Shown here piece after piece: positions 17,058 to 25,567 of a DNA stretch of 54,310 bases. The first letter of the stretch is position 1, and each line of letters begins with the position of its first letter. The translations under genes and the position numbers were made by a program. The notes beneath the pieces were generated by a model. It saw only the letters and a program-made list of their open reading frames with translations, did no database searches and was not told the origin of the DNA. The stretch is from an uncultured Butyrivibrio sp. (GTDB lineage: Bacteria > Bacillota > Clostridia > Lachnospirales > Lachnospiraceae), in the NCBI GenBank assembly GCA_946623755.1, contig CAMORK010000010.1, positions 1 through 54,310 of the forward strand, given 5' to 3'.

Positions 17058-19970
17058 GTGGCTATGGCTGAAAGAAAAGAAGATAGCAAGACTGTATTTG
17101 ACCGTTATCTTACTCCTGTCCATATATGGGCGCTGTCATTTGGGTGTGCAGTCGGATGGGGGGCATTTGTTATGCCCGGAACAACTTTTTTGCCCAAAGC
17201 AGGACCACTTGGTACTACTCTCGGGATCATCCTGGGAGCTATTGTCATGTTCATTATAGGGGTGAACTATCACTATCTGATGAACAAGTTTCCTTCCGGA
17301 GGTGGAACCCTTACATATACCATCAAAACCTTTGGCTATGATCATGGCTTTATGAGCGCCTGGTTTTTGATCCTGGTGTATGTGGCCATAATATGGGCCA
17401 ATGCATCGGCACTGGGGCTTATCAGTAAATATCTTTTTGGAAGTACCTTTCAATTTGGCTTTCACTATGTGATACTCGGCTATGACGTGTACATGGGAGA
17501 GGTACTCCTTTCTATGCTGGCAATCCTCATCTGCGGGATATGCTGCATCAACGGCAAAAAGCTTGCTTTCTCTTTGCAGGTATTGTTTGCATTTATCCTT
17601 ATCGGAGGGATCTTTATCTGTGCTGTGCTGGTAGGAGCAAAGGGTGATGGATTCAGTATTCAGGGGCCGATGTTTTCATCCAAAGGAGGAAATGTGTTAA
17701 AGCAGGTATTCGCTATAACTGCGTTGTCACCCTGGGCCTTTGTGGGCTTTGAATCCATATCCAATTCAGCGGCCGGATTTAAGTTTGATGTAAAAAAGAG
17801 TCTGCTCATCATGGGGATAGCTCTTTTTACAGCGGCGTTTTCATATGTTTTCCTTGTGCAGATTTCAGCTGCAGATGTTCATAGTATGTATCCGTCCTGG
17901 CAGGATTATATTGCCGATCTTGATAATCTCTCGGGAATAGAAGGTCTTCCTACTTTTCATGTTGTAAATGACGTACTTGGAATGGGCGGTGTAGTAGTGC
18001 TTTCGTGTGCGGCGCTGGCAGGCATTATCACAGGAATTATCGGCAATTCCATAGCAGCCAGCAGACTTTTGTTTTACATGTCAGAAAATGGTATGCTCCC
18101 TGACTGGTTTGGGGAAGTCAATAAAGAGAAGAACCCAAGGAATGCACTTGTGTTCATAATCGGAATATCTCTTTTCGTACCGCTTCTTGGAAGGACAGCG
18201 ATAGGATGGATTGTTGATGTCACCACCATAGGAGCTTCTTTTGCGTATGCGTATACGTCAGCTGCTGCTTTATCCAATGCGCGAAAAGAAAATAATACTC
18301 TTGTAAGCATAACCGGTTTGCTGGGCCTTGTCATGAGCGGACTGTTCTTCTTATTCTTTATGATGTGGTCTGCGGAGGCCATGTCCACAGAATCCTATCT
18401 CATACTGGCTACATGGAGCATTCTGGGATTTTTATGGTTCAGGTTTGTTTTTGAAAATGACAGGGAAAAGAAATACGGTAATTCTACCATAGTCTGGCTT
18501 TGCCTTTTGTTTTTGATATTCTTTACTTCTTTAGTCTGGGTAAAAAGAGCTACCGATGACATAATGATACTTGTAGTTGACAATATAAAAAACTACTACG
18601 AGGGTCAGAATATAGGGAAAGATCTGGATGCAATTGAGAGGACAGAGATATATATTCAGAATCAGTTAAGAAGTGTGGATCTGAGCCTTAACAGAAACAG
18701 CATGATACAGATGGGCCTGAATATCATATCCCTCGTGATAATGTTCAGTATATATCGCATCATGTCAAGAAGAGAAAAGGCTGCTTCAATAGAAACCACT
18801 AAGGCAAATGAGAGGAGCCGCGCAAAGACAGTCTTTTTATCTAATATGTCTCATGATATCAGAACGCCTATGAATGCCATCATTGGATACATAAATCTGG
18901 CTGAAGATGAAAATGTTACATTTGATGAGCTTAAGGACTACCTGCAAAAGATAAAGGGGTCCAGTCATCATCTGCTGGCGCTTATCAATGATGTCCTTGA
19001 AATGAGCCGTATTGAGAGTGGAAAAATGCAGCTTGAACCTGTCCCGGTGGACCTTAATGTAGTCTTTGATGAAATAAGGGATATGTTCAGGCTTCAGATG
19101 TCTGAAAAGAAGATAGAATACACGGTTGAGTGTGTTGATCTGGATGATCCGTATGTTTACTGCGACAATAACAGACTTAACAGAGTACTGCTTAATCTGG
19201 TCAGCAATGCCTATAAATTTACTCCGGAAGGCGGAAAAGTTGAGGTCTGCCTTCGCCAGATCACGGCGGTGGTCGATGGCAGTGCCGACTACTCCATAAG
19301 CGTCAGGGACAGTGGTATCGGAATGTCTGAGGAGTTCTCAAAGAAAGTCTTTGAAGCCTTTGAAAGAGAAAAAACATCTACTGTAAGCGGCATCCAGGGC
19401 ACCGGACTTGGTATGAGCATTGTAAAGAGCATAGTTGATCTTATGGGAGGAACGATTACCGTAAATACGGCCCCGGGAAAGGGTACTGAGTTTGTTGTAA
19501 AGCTTTCCCTCGATCGCCAGAGCAATGAAGACATTGAGAAGATTGCGCGTCGTATTGAGAATAAGGCAGCTGCGGAAAAGGCTGATTTTAGCAATATGAG
19601 ACTGCTTCTTACTGATGATATGCTGATCAACAGACAAATAGCCGTTAAGCTTTTGGAAAAGCAGGGCTTTATGGTTGAGACAGCCGAGGACGGCAAGGAT
19701 GCAGTTGAGAAAGTCATGAATTCTAAGGCGGGCTATTATGATGCCGTGCTCATGGATATTCAGATGCCTGTAATGGATGGCTACGAAGCAGCCGGGCTTA
19801 TCAGGGCGCTTGATGATGAGGATAAGAAAAATATCCCGATCATAGCCATGACCGCCAATGCTTTTGCCGAAGATGTAAAGAGAGCAAAGGAAGCCGGAAT
19901 GAATGCCCATATAGCCAAACCTATAGATGTCAAGAAGATGATCGAAGTTCTTACCGAGGTTTTGACATAG
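17058..19970 (+). CDS. Amino-acid permease (APC) fused to histidine kinase and receiver
   Basis: About 970 aa. I chose the GTG at 17058, which sits 9 nt after GGGAG; ATGs at 17049 and 17064 are in frame but badly spaced. Residues of about 15-460 form an APC-superfamily transporter with many helices (LSFGCAVGWGAFVMPGTTFLPKAGP resembles the APC helix-1 glycine motif). An extracytoplasmic segment and one more helix follow, then HisKA with the His in SNMSHDIRTPMNAI (about residue 599). The HATPase comes next (NRVLLNLVSNAYKFTPEGG, DSGIGM, GTGLGMSI), then a complete receiver (LLLTDDMLINRQ, Asp about 900 in VLMDIQMPVMDG, Thr in AMTAN, Lys in AKP). It may sense or transport an amino acid and signal directly. 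No dedicated regulator gene lies next to it. Confidence 0.9.
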   Translation: MAMAERKEDSKTVFDRYLTPVHIWALSFGCAVGWGAFVMPGTTFLPKAGPLGTTLGIILGAIVMFIIGVNYHYLMNKFPSGGGTLTYTIKTFGYDHGFMSAWFLILVYVAIIWANASALGLISKYLFGSTFQFGFHYVILGYDVYMGEVLLSMLAILICGICCINGKKLAFSLQVLFAFILIGGIFICAVLVGAKGDGFSIQGPMFSSKGGNVLKQVFAITALSPWAFVGFESISNSAAGFKFDVKKSLLIMGIALFTAAFSYVFLVQISAADVHSMYPSWQDYIADLDNLSGIEGLPTFHVVNDVLGMGGVVVLSCAALAGIITGIIGNSIAASRLLFYMSENGMLPDWFGEVNKEKNPRNALVFIIGISLFVPLLGRTAIGWIVDVTTIGASFAYAYTSAAALSNARKENNTLVSITGLLGLVMSGLFFLFFMMWSAEAMSTESYLILATWSILGFLWFRFVFENDREKKYGNSTIVWLCLLFLIFFTSLVWVKRATDDIMILVVDNIKNYYEGQNIGKDLDAIERTEIYIQNQLRSVDLSLNRNSMIQMGLNIISLVIMFSIYRIMSRREKAASIETTKANERSRAKTVFLSNMSHDIRTPMNAIIGYINLAEDENVTFDELKDYLQKIKGSSHHLLALINDVLEMSRIESGKMQLEPVPVDLNVVFDEIRDMFRLQMSEKKIEYTVECVDLDDPYVYCDNNRLNRVLLNLVSNAYKFTPEGGKVEVCLRQITAVVDGSADYSISVRDSGIGMSEEFSKKVFEAFEREKTSTVSGIQGTGLGMSIVKSIVDLMGGTITVNTAPGKGTEFVVKLSLDRQSNEDIEKIARRIENKAAAEKADFSNMRLLLTDDMLINRQIAVKLLEKQGFMVETAEDGKDAVEKVMNSKAGYYDAVLMDIQMPVMDGYEAAGLIRALDDEDKKNIPIIAMTANAFAEDVKRAKEAGMNAHIAKPIDVKKMIEVLTEVLT

Positions 19971-20019
19971 GGAACAGTTCCTGTTCTCTTGACAGATGTG
20001 TTATTATATCAAAGTAAAT

Positions 20020-20325
20020 AAAGCGGATGGTGTCTGCAGGCTATTTAGCCGTGCAGGTGAAAAGGGAAGCAGGTGCAAGTCCTGCGCGATCTCGTCACCG
20101 TGATTCGAGAGCTTTTCTTATATACCACTGGAGAAGTCCGGGAAGGTTAGAAATGCGGAGCTTATAAGCTGTATCGATAAGTCGGGAGACCTGCCAGTCG
20201 CTGTACGTAGGGCAAAGCCCTAAGTCACGAGGAATTGACTGTACGAAGAAACTATGGCAGGATTTATCTTGCTTTGTTTTGTTGTGCATTTTGAGATCCC
20301 TTACGTGACTGTAAGGGATTTTTTA
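20020..20325 (+). ncRNA. Cobalamin (B12) riboswitch with terminator platform
   Basis: The aptamer carries the family's conserved blocks in order: GAAAAGGGAA (about 20056-20065), GGTGCAAGTCCTGC, a CACCGTGA segment, CCACTGG (about 20128), CGGGAAGG and the B12 box AGTCGGGAGACCTGCC (about 20180-20195). Downstream is a hairpin TAGGGC-aaa-GCCCTA (20208-20222), then the terminator ATCCCTTAC/GTAAGGGAT (20296-20319) with a T-run. It should lower transcription of the whole cobalamin operon when adenosylcobalamin or a related corrinoid binds. A TTGACA at 19989-19994 may be the -35 box, but no good -10 was found. Confidence 0.93.
20296..20325 (+). terminator. Riboswitch-controlled terminator
   Basis: A 9-bp stem ATCCCTTAC/GTAAGGGAT with 6-nt loop GTGACT, then T6. 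It lies 31 nt before the cbiK start. The loop side CGTGACT (20304-20310) is perfectly complementary to AGTCACG (20223-20229), a possible competing or tertiary pairing. Confidence 0.85.
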
Positions 20326-20355
20326 ATGCCCCAAATAAAAAAGCAGGAGGCTATT

Positions 20356-21990
20356 ATGAAAAAGAAATTACTTGGAATGGTCATGGCAGCAACTCTGTCT
20401 ATGACAATGCTGGCAGGATGCACAGGCTCTCAGGAGCAGGCAGCACCGGAAAGCACAGAAACAGAAGCTGTATCAGAGGCTGCTGCAGAAGAGACCACTG
20501 AAGCAGCTGATGAGGAAGTAGTTGAGGAGACAGCAAGTGAGGCGGCTCTTGCTGATGGAAAGTACAGTGCCAAGTTTACAACAGACGGAAGTATGTTCCA
20601 TGTAAATGAGGTTTACAAAGACAGAGGAACACTTACGGTTAAGGATGGCCAGATGACGATCCATATCACACTCCCCTCCAAAAATACAGTAAATCTCTTT
20701 ATGGGGTCTGCTGAGGATGCACAAAAGGACGGAGCGCAGCTTCTTCAACCTACGACAGATACCGTCACCTATGATGACGGAACAACGGAGGAAGTTAACG
20801 GCTTTGATATTCCCGTTCCTTATCTGGATGAGGAGTTTGATGTAGCCCTTGTCGGCACAAAGGGAAAGTGGTATGACCACAAGGTTGTTGTTTCAGACGT
20901 TCAGGAAAATGGCGGAGATGAGGATCAGGTGAAGGCAGATAACGTAGCTGCACTGATTGATGCAATTTATGTACAGAACTACACAGATGATACCTATGCA
21001 AACTGCGAAGCAGCAAAGAAAGCATGGGATGAGCTTACAGATGCTCAGAAGGAGCTGGTGGAAGGCGAGTTTGCAGATCCTGATTACTTTGATAATGACA
21101 CAGGAGATGCTTCAAAGGATGATCCGCTAAACGGTGATGAGATCGGAGAAAAAGAACTCCTTGTAGTAAGCTTTGGTACAAGCTTTAATGAAAGCAGAGC
21201 AGAGGATATCGGTGGTATAGAGAAGGCCCTTGCAGCTGCTTACCCTGATTACAGTGTAAGAAGAGCTTTCACAGCCCAGATCATCATCAACCATGTATAT
21301 GCAAGAGATGGCGAAAAGATCGATAACGTTGAGCAGGCTCTTGAGCGTGCGGTTTCAAGCGGGGTAAAAGAGCTTGTGGTACAGCCTACACATCTTATGC
21401 ACGGCGCTGAGTACGATGAGCTCATTGAGGCTCTTGATAAGTATAAGGACAAGTTTGATAAGGTTGTAGTATCAGAGCCGCTTCTTGGAGAAGTCGGAAA
21501 GGATTCAACTGTTGTAAATGCTGACAAGGAAACCGTTGCAAAGGCTGTAACAGCAGCTGCAGTCAAGGATGCCGGTTTTGCTGATCTTGATGCGGCCGAA
21601 AAGGACGGCGTTGCCTTTGTATTTATGGGACACGGAACTTCTCATACAGCAAAGGTTACATATTCACAGATGCAGACACAGATGGATACTCTTGGCTATA
21701 AGAATGTATTTGTCGGAACTGTAGAGGGAGAGCCTGAGGAGACAGAGCTTTCAAACGTGATCGCAAAAGTTAAGGAGGCCGGCTACAAGAAGGTAGTTCT
21801 TCGTCCTCTTATGGTAGTTGCAGGTGATCACGCCAACAACGATATGGCAGGAGATGACGAGGATTCCTGGAAGAGCGGATTTGAGGCTGATGGTGCTTTT
21901 GACGAAGTTACATGTCAGATCTCAGGTCTTGGAAGAATCGATGAAGTACAGAAGATCTATGTGGAGCATGTAAAGAGTGCACTTAAATAA
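20356..21990 (+). CDS. cbiK: Exported lipoprotein sirohydrochlorin cobaltochelatase (CbiK type)
   Basis: A 544-aa protein starting at the ATG at 20356, which follows GCAGGAGG. A signal peptide with lipobox LAGC is followed by an acidic Ala/Glu/Thr linker. Next is a module of about 110 residues, beginning DGKYSAKFTTDGSMFHV and ending FDVALVGTKGKWYDH, that is not part of classical CbiK. After a linker, the CbiK domain (266-544) starts ELLVVSFGTSFNESRAEDIGGIE. His346 (QPTHLMHG) and His426 (MGHGTSHTA) are the likely metal-binding histidines. CbiK inserts Co(II) into sirohydrochlorin, the entry step of anaerobic corrin synthesis. Placement outside the membrane recalls the periplasmic CbiK of Desulfovibrio, but it is odd for a biosynthetic step. 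First gene after the riboswitch. Confidence 0.9.
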   Translation: MKKKLLGMVMAATLSMTMLAGCTGSQEQAAPESTETEAVSEAAAEETTEAADEEVVEETASEAALADGKYSAKFTTDGSMFHVNEVYKDRGTLTVKDGQMTIHITLPSKNTVNLFMGSAEDAQKDGAQLLQPTTDTVTYDDGTTEEVNGFDIPVPYLDEEFDVALVGTKGKWYDHKVVVSDVQENGGDEDQVKADNVAALIDAIYVQNYTDDTYANCEAAKKAWDELTDAQKELVEGEFADPDYFDNDTGDASKDDPLNGDEIGEKELLVVSFGTSFNESRAEDIGGIEKALAAAYPDYSVRRAFTAQIIINHVYARDGEKIDNVEQALERAVSSGVKELVVQPTHLMHGAEYDELIEALDKYKDKFDKVVVSEPLLGEVGKDSTVVNADKETVAKAVTAAAVKDAGFADLDAAEKDGVAFVFMGHGTSHTAKVTYSQMQTQMDTLGYKNVFVGTVEGEPEETELSNVIAKVKEAGYKKVVLRPLMVVAGDHANNDMAGDDEDSWKSGFEADGAFDEVTCQISGLGRIDEVQKIYVEHVKSALK

Positions 21991-23464
21991 GACATTACAT
22001 ATCAGGAATTGTTTGCTGATCCTTTTAATGCTCTTGTTATTGCAAGGATGCGGTATGATCCCTGACGGGGATTATGCCGCTTCCGTATCTTTGACAGGTG
22101 GCAGCGGAAAGGCATATATTAAGAGCCCGTGTAAGGTAAGCATCACGGGAGGCAATGCTGTTGCAGATATTATCTGGAGCAGCTCAAACTATGATTATAT
22201 GATAGTAGGAGGAAAGACCTATTATCCCGTAAGTACAGATGGCGGATCTGAATTTGAGATCCCCGTAAGAATCGGAAAAGAGATGAAGGTACAGGCAGAT
22301 ACCACAGCCATGGGCAGCCCACATCTTATTGATTACACACTTATATTTAATATCGGAGATGAAGAAAAGACCCTTACAGATACTGAGGATGAAGTGATGG
22401 GGCGATCAGACATGGCGCCCATAGATCTTAAGGGCATCACATATATTTCGACAGACGAAAGCTCTTTTGCAAAAGAATACAAGATCCACAGGTATGACAA
22501 GGATATTGCTGTGCTGGCAGTAAGTGACGGCAGGAACTACGTGATCGTACCGGAAGGGGGAGATGTACCGCAAATCGAAGCGCCTGACACCTTCGTGATC
22601 AGAAAGCCTCTGACAAGCATATATCTGGCTGCGTCAGCTGTCATGTGCCAGTTTGATTCTATAGGTGCGGTGGATAAGGTATCCCTCTCGGGAACAAAGC
22701 AGGAGGACTGGTATATCGAGTCCGCCTCTGATGCAATGAAGGCAGGAACCATGAAATACGGCGGCAAATACAGTTCTCCGGACTATGAGATGATGATGGA
22801 GACGGGAACGGACCTTGCCATAGAAAATACAATGATCCTGCATACGCCGAAGGTTTTGGAAAAGCTTGAAAAACTGGGGATAACGGTGCTTATAGACAGA
22901 TCAAGCTATGAAGAGGACCCTCTTGGGAGACTTGAGTGGATAAAGGTGTACGGTCTTTTGTGTGACAGGCAGGATGCTGCAGACAGAGCCTACAATGAGC
23001 AGAAAAAGAAGGTTGAAGACATAGACCTTGCAGATACACAAGGAAAGACCGTAGCGGTTTTTGCGCTCAATTCAAGCCACCAGATAGTTACCAAAAAGAG
23101 GAGCGATTACTTTGTTAAGATGATAGAAAAGGCGGGCGGATCCTACGCTGCACCTGTTGCAGAGAACGATGAGAGCGCAGCCTCTTCGGTAACGGTCAGC
23201 ATAGAAGCATTCTACGACTATGCAAAGGATGCCGATATCCTGATCTATAACGGAACTATACAGGATGCACCGGAAAGCATTTCTCAGATCCTTGATATGG
23301 ATCCGACTTTTAAGAATTTTAAGGCGATCCAAAGCGGTGACGTGTGGACATGCGATAAGTCCCTGTACCAGTTTGCTGATAAGGCCGGTTCCATAATCTC
23401 AGACCTGCATGAGATTATTTCGCATAATAAAGAGACTACGGAGTTTTTCTATAAACTTAAATGA
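21977..23464 (+). CDS. Corrinoid/metal ABC transporter substrate-binding lipoprotein with extra N-terminal domain
   Basis: A 495-aa protein starting at a GTG that overlaps cbiK by 14 nt; GGAG lies 10 nt upstream. The signal peptide ends LLLLQGC (lipobox). Residues of about 30-145 form a separate module beginning DGDYAASVSLTGGSGKAYI, likely a beta-sandwich. A BtuF/FepB-type periplasmic-binding fold follows (RKPLTSIYLAASAVMCQFDSIGAVDKVSLSG ... ETGTDLAIENTMI ... LEKLGITVLID). With the BtuC-like permease and BtuD-like ATPase about 4 kb downstream it makes a complete importer. A corrinoid substrate is inferred from the operon; cobalt or another tetrapyrrole is possible. Confidence 0.82.
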   Translation: MHLNKTLHIRNCLLILLMLLLLQGCGMIPDGDYAASVSLTGGSGKAYIKSPCKVSITGGNAVADIIWSSSNYDYMIVGGKTYYPVSTDGGSEFEIPVRIGKEMKVQADTTAMGSPHLIDYTLIFNIGDEEKTLTDTEDEVMGRSDMAPIDLKGITYISTDESSFAKEYKIHRYDKDIAVLAVSDGRNYVIVPEGGDVPQIEAPDTFVIRKPLTSIYLAASAVMCQFDSIGAVDKVSLSGTKQEDWYIESASDAMKAGTMKYGGKYSSPDYEMMMETGTDLAIENTMILHTPKVLEKLEKLGITVLIDRSSYEEDPLGRLEWIKVYGLLCDRQDAADRAYNEQKKKVEDIDLADTQGKTVAVFALNSSHQIVTKKRSDYFVKMIEKAGGSYAAPVAENDESAASSVTVSIEAFYDYAKDADILIYNGTIQDAPESISQILDMDPTFKNFKAIQSGDVWTCDKSLYQFADKAGSIISDLHEIISHNKETTEFFYKLK

Positions 23465-23472
23465 GGTAAAAG

Positions 23473-24909
23473 TTGGCTAAAAATCTGATGATACAGGGCA
23501 CTATGAGCGGTGCCGGAAAAAGTATACTGACGGCAGGACTCCTTCGCCTTTTAAGGCAGGAGGGCTTTAGGGTGGCGCCCTTTAAGTCTCAGAACATGGC
23601 CCTCAATTCATATGTGACCCTTGACGGAAAAGAGGTAGGAAGAGCTCAGGCTCTGCAGGCTTTGGCTGCCGGAAGGGCTGTGTCCGGTGATATGAACCCG
23701 ATCCTTTTAAAACCCACGGGAGAGAGGTCATCTCAGGTTATCGTAAATGGTCTTCCGATAGGGGATATGGATGCCGCGGAATATTTTAGAAATAAGAAAA
23801 AATATGTGCCCGACATTCTGAATGCTTATGACAGACTCTCAAAAGATACCGACATCATAGTGATAGAGGGGGCAGGAAGTCCTGTGGAGATCAATCTTCG
23901 CTCGGAAGACATAGTAAATATGGGGCTTGCTGAGCTCGTTGATGCAAATGTCCTGCTTGTTGGAAACATAGATCCCGGCGGAGTATTTGCCCAGCTTCTT
24001 GGCACCGTGAACCTGATGCCTGAGAAGGAGAGGGAGAGAGTCAAAGGCCTTATCATCAATAAATTCAGAGGGGATGTATCCCTTCTTACTCCAGGACTAT
24101 CCATGTTTAAGGAGTATTGTGACATACCTTTTGCAGGAGTTATTCCATATATGGATCTTGATCTTGATGAGGAGGACTCACTCTCTGATAAATTAAGAGA
24201 GAGGGATGGATTTTTATACCCGGACAAGGTAAAGATCGCAGTCATAAGACTTCCCTATATCAGTAATTACACGGACTATTCTGTATTTGAGAAAACAGAA
24301 GACGTCGAGCTCATCTATACGCAGGATAAAGGAGCTATAGCTGAAGCCGATCTTGTAATAATACCCGGGACAAAAAACACTTTATCAGATCTTACCTGGA
24401 TGAGAAAAAAAGGCCTGGATACGGCAGTCAGAGCGGCGGCAGAGAAAAGAACTCTGGTTATTGGTATCTGCGGAGGCTTTCAGATCCTGGGAAGAAGTAT
24501 TGACGATGAAAAGGGGCTTTCTCTTTTGCCTGTGGACACCACCTTTGTGGATGAAAAAGACTTAAAACAGGTCGAGGGAGAACTTCCGGCTATTGATGGC
24601 GTCTATGAGTGTCTTGCCGGCAGGAAATTCATCGGATACGAGATCCATATGGGAAGGACCCATGCGGGATGCGGTACATATCGCGTTGTTACAAAGGAAA
24701 GCGTTCTCGGGACATATATCCACGGATTCTTCGACGGCCCGGAGATCGTCGGAGGATTGCTGCGGATGCTGTACAAGAGATGCGGCATAAATAAAGCTGT
24801 TCCGCAGATAGAGAGCCGTCTGCTGACCCAGGAAAAAGAGCTGGACAGACTCGCCGGATGCCTTAGAGAAAATCTTGATATGGACCTTGTTTACAGGGCA
24901 ATTGGATAG
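23473..24909 (+). CDS. cobQ: Cobyric acid synthase (CobQ/CbiP)
   Basis: A 478-aa protein starting at a TTG, with GAGGT 4-8 nt upstream. The N-terminal dethiobiotin-synthetase-like ATP domain starts LMIQGTMSGAGKSILTAGLLRLL and continues with FKSQNMALNSYVT, the CobQ/CbiP signature. The C-terminal glutamine amidotransferase has its nucleophile Cys333 in VIGICGGFQILG and a later His in GYEIHMGRT. It amidates four side chains (b, d, e, g) of adenosylcobyrinic acid a,c-diamide, using glutamine and ATP. Confidence 0.95.
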   Translation: MAKNLMIQGTMSGAGKSILTAGLLRLLRQEGFRVAPFKSQNMALNSYVTLDGKEVGRAQALQALAAGRAVSGDMNPILLKPTGERSSQVIVNGLPIGDMDAAEYFRNKKKYVPDILNAYDRLSKDTDIIVIEGAGSPVEINLRSEDIVNMGLAELVDANVLLVGNIDPGGVFAQLLGTVNLMPEKERERVKGLIINKFRGDVSLLTPGLSMFKEYCDIPFAGVIPYMDLDLDEEDSLSDKLRERDGFLYPDKVKIAVIRLPYISNYTDYSVFEKTEDVELIYTQDKGAIAEADLVIIPGTKNTLSDLTWMRKKGLDTAVRAAAEKRTLVIGICGGFQILGRSIDDEKGLSLLPVDTTFVDEKDLKQVEGELPAIDGVYECLAGRKFIGYEIHMGRTHAGCGTYRVVTKESVLGTYIHGFFDGPEIVGGLLRMLYKRCGINKAVPQIESRLLTQEKELDRLAGCLRENLDMDLVYRAIG

Positions 24910-24919
24910 GAAAAGTAAA

Positions 24920-25567
24920 ATGGGATTTAAGGAAATACTGCCATCGGAAATAGAAAAAGAAAGCTTTCGCATCATCAGAAAAGAGCTTTTAGAAGCAGGA
25001 AAGGACTTTTCGCCTGAAGTTGAGCCCACTGTAGTTCGGGTTATCCACACCACGGCCGATTTTGAATATGCAGATACCCTGGAGTTTTCAGAAGGTGTTA
25101 TTGAAAAGGCAAGGGATGCCATAAGAAGGGGCGCACACATCGTAACTGACACAAACATGGCGCTCTCCGGCATAAACAAAAAGACCCTCTCAAAGTATGG
25201 CGGAGAAGTGCATTGTTTCATGGCTGATGAAGAGGTGGCTGTTAAGGCAAAGGAAAGAGGTGTCACCAGGGCCTATGTCAGCATGGAGATGGCTGCCGGT
25301 ATAGATTCGCCGCTTATCTTTGCCATAGGAAATGCCCCGACTGCACTGGCAAGCCTTCACAGACTGTGGAAGGAGAAGAGCTTCAGGCCTGAACTTATTA
25401 TCGCAGTCCCTGTGGGCTTTGTGAATGTGGTTGAGGGAAAAGAACTGATAAGGAGCATGGATGTTCCATACATCATAAACGCGGGACGAAAGGGCGGAAG
25501 CGGCGTTGCAGCTGCAATCTGCAATTCGATCCTCTACAACATGAATGAAAGCAATATACACTATTAA
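24920..25567 (+). CDS. cbiC: Cobalt-precorrin-8 methylmutase (CbiC)
   Basis: A 215-aa protein starting at the ATG at 24920 after AGGAAAAG. It carries the CbiC/CobH core: RVIHTTADFEYADTL with His43, the residue known to be catalytic in CobH, then DTNMALSGI and the C-terminal GNAPTAL and NAGRKGGSGVAAA segments. It moves the C11 methyl group to C12, producing cobyrinic acid. It overlaps cbiD by 23 nt. Confidence 0.95.
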   Translation: MGFKEILPSEIEKESFRIIRKELLEAGKDFSPEVEPTVVRVIHTTADFEYADTLEFSEGVIEKARDAIRRGAHIVTDTNMALSGINKKTLSKYGGEVHCFMADEEVAVKAKERGVTRAYVSMEMAAGIDSPLIFAIGNAPTALASLHRLWKEKSFRPELIIAVPVGFVNVVEGKELIRSMDVPYIINAGRKGGSGVAAAICNSILYNMNESNIHY

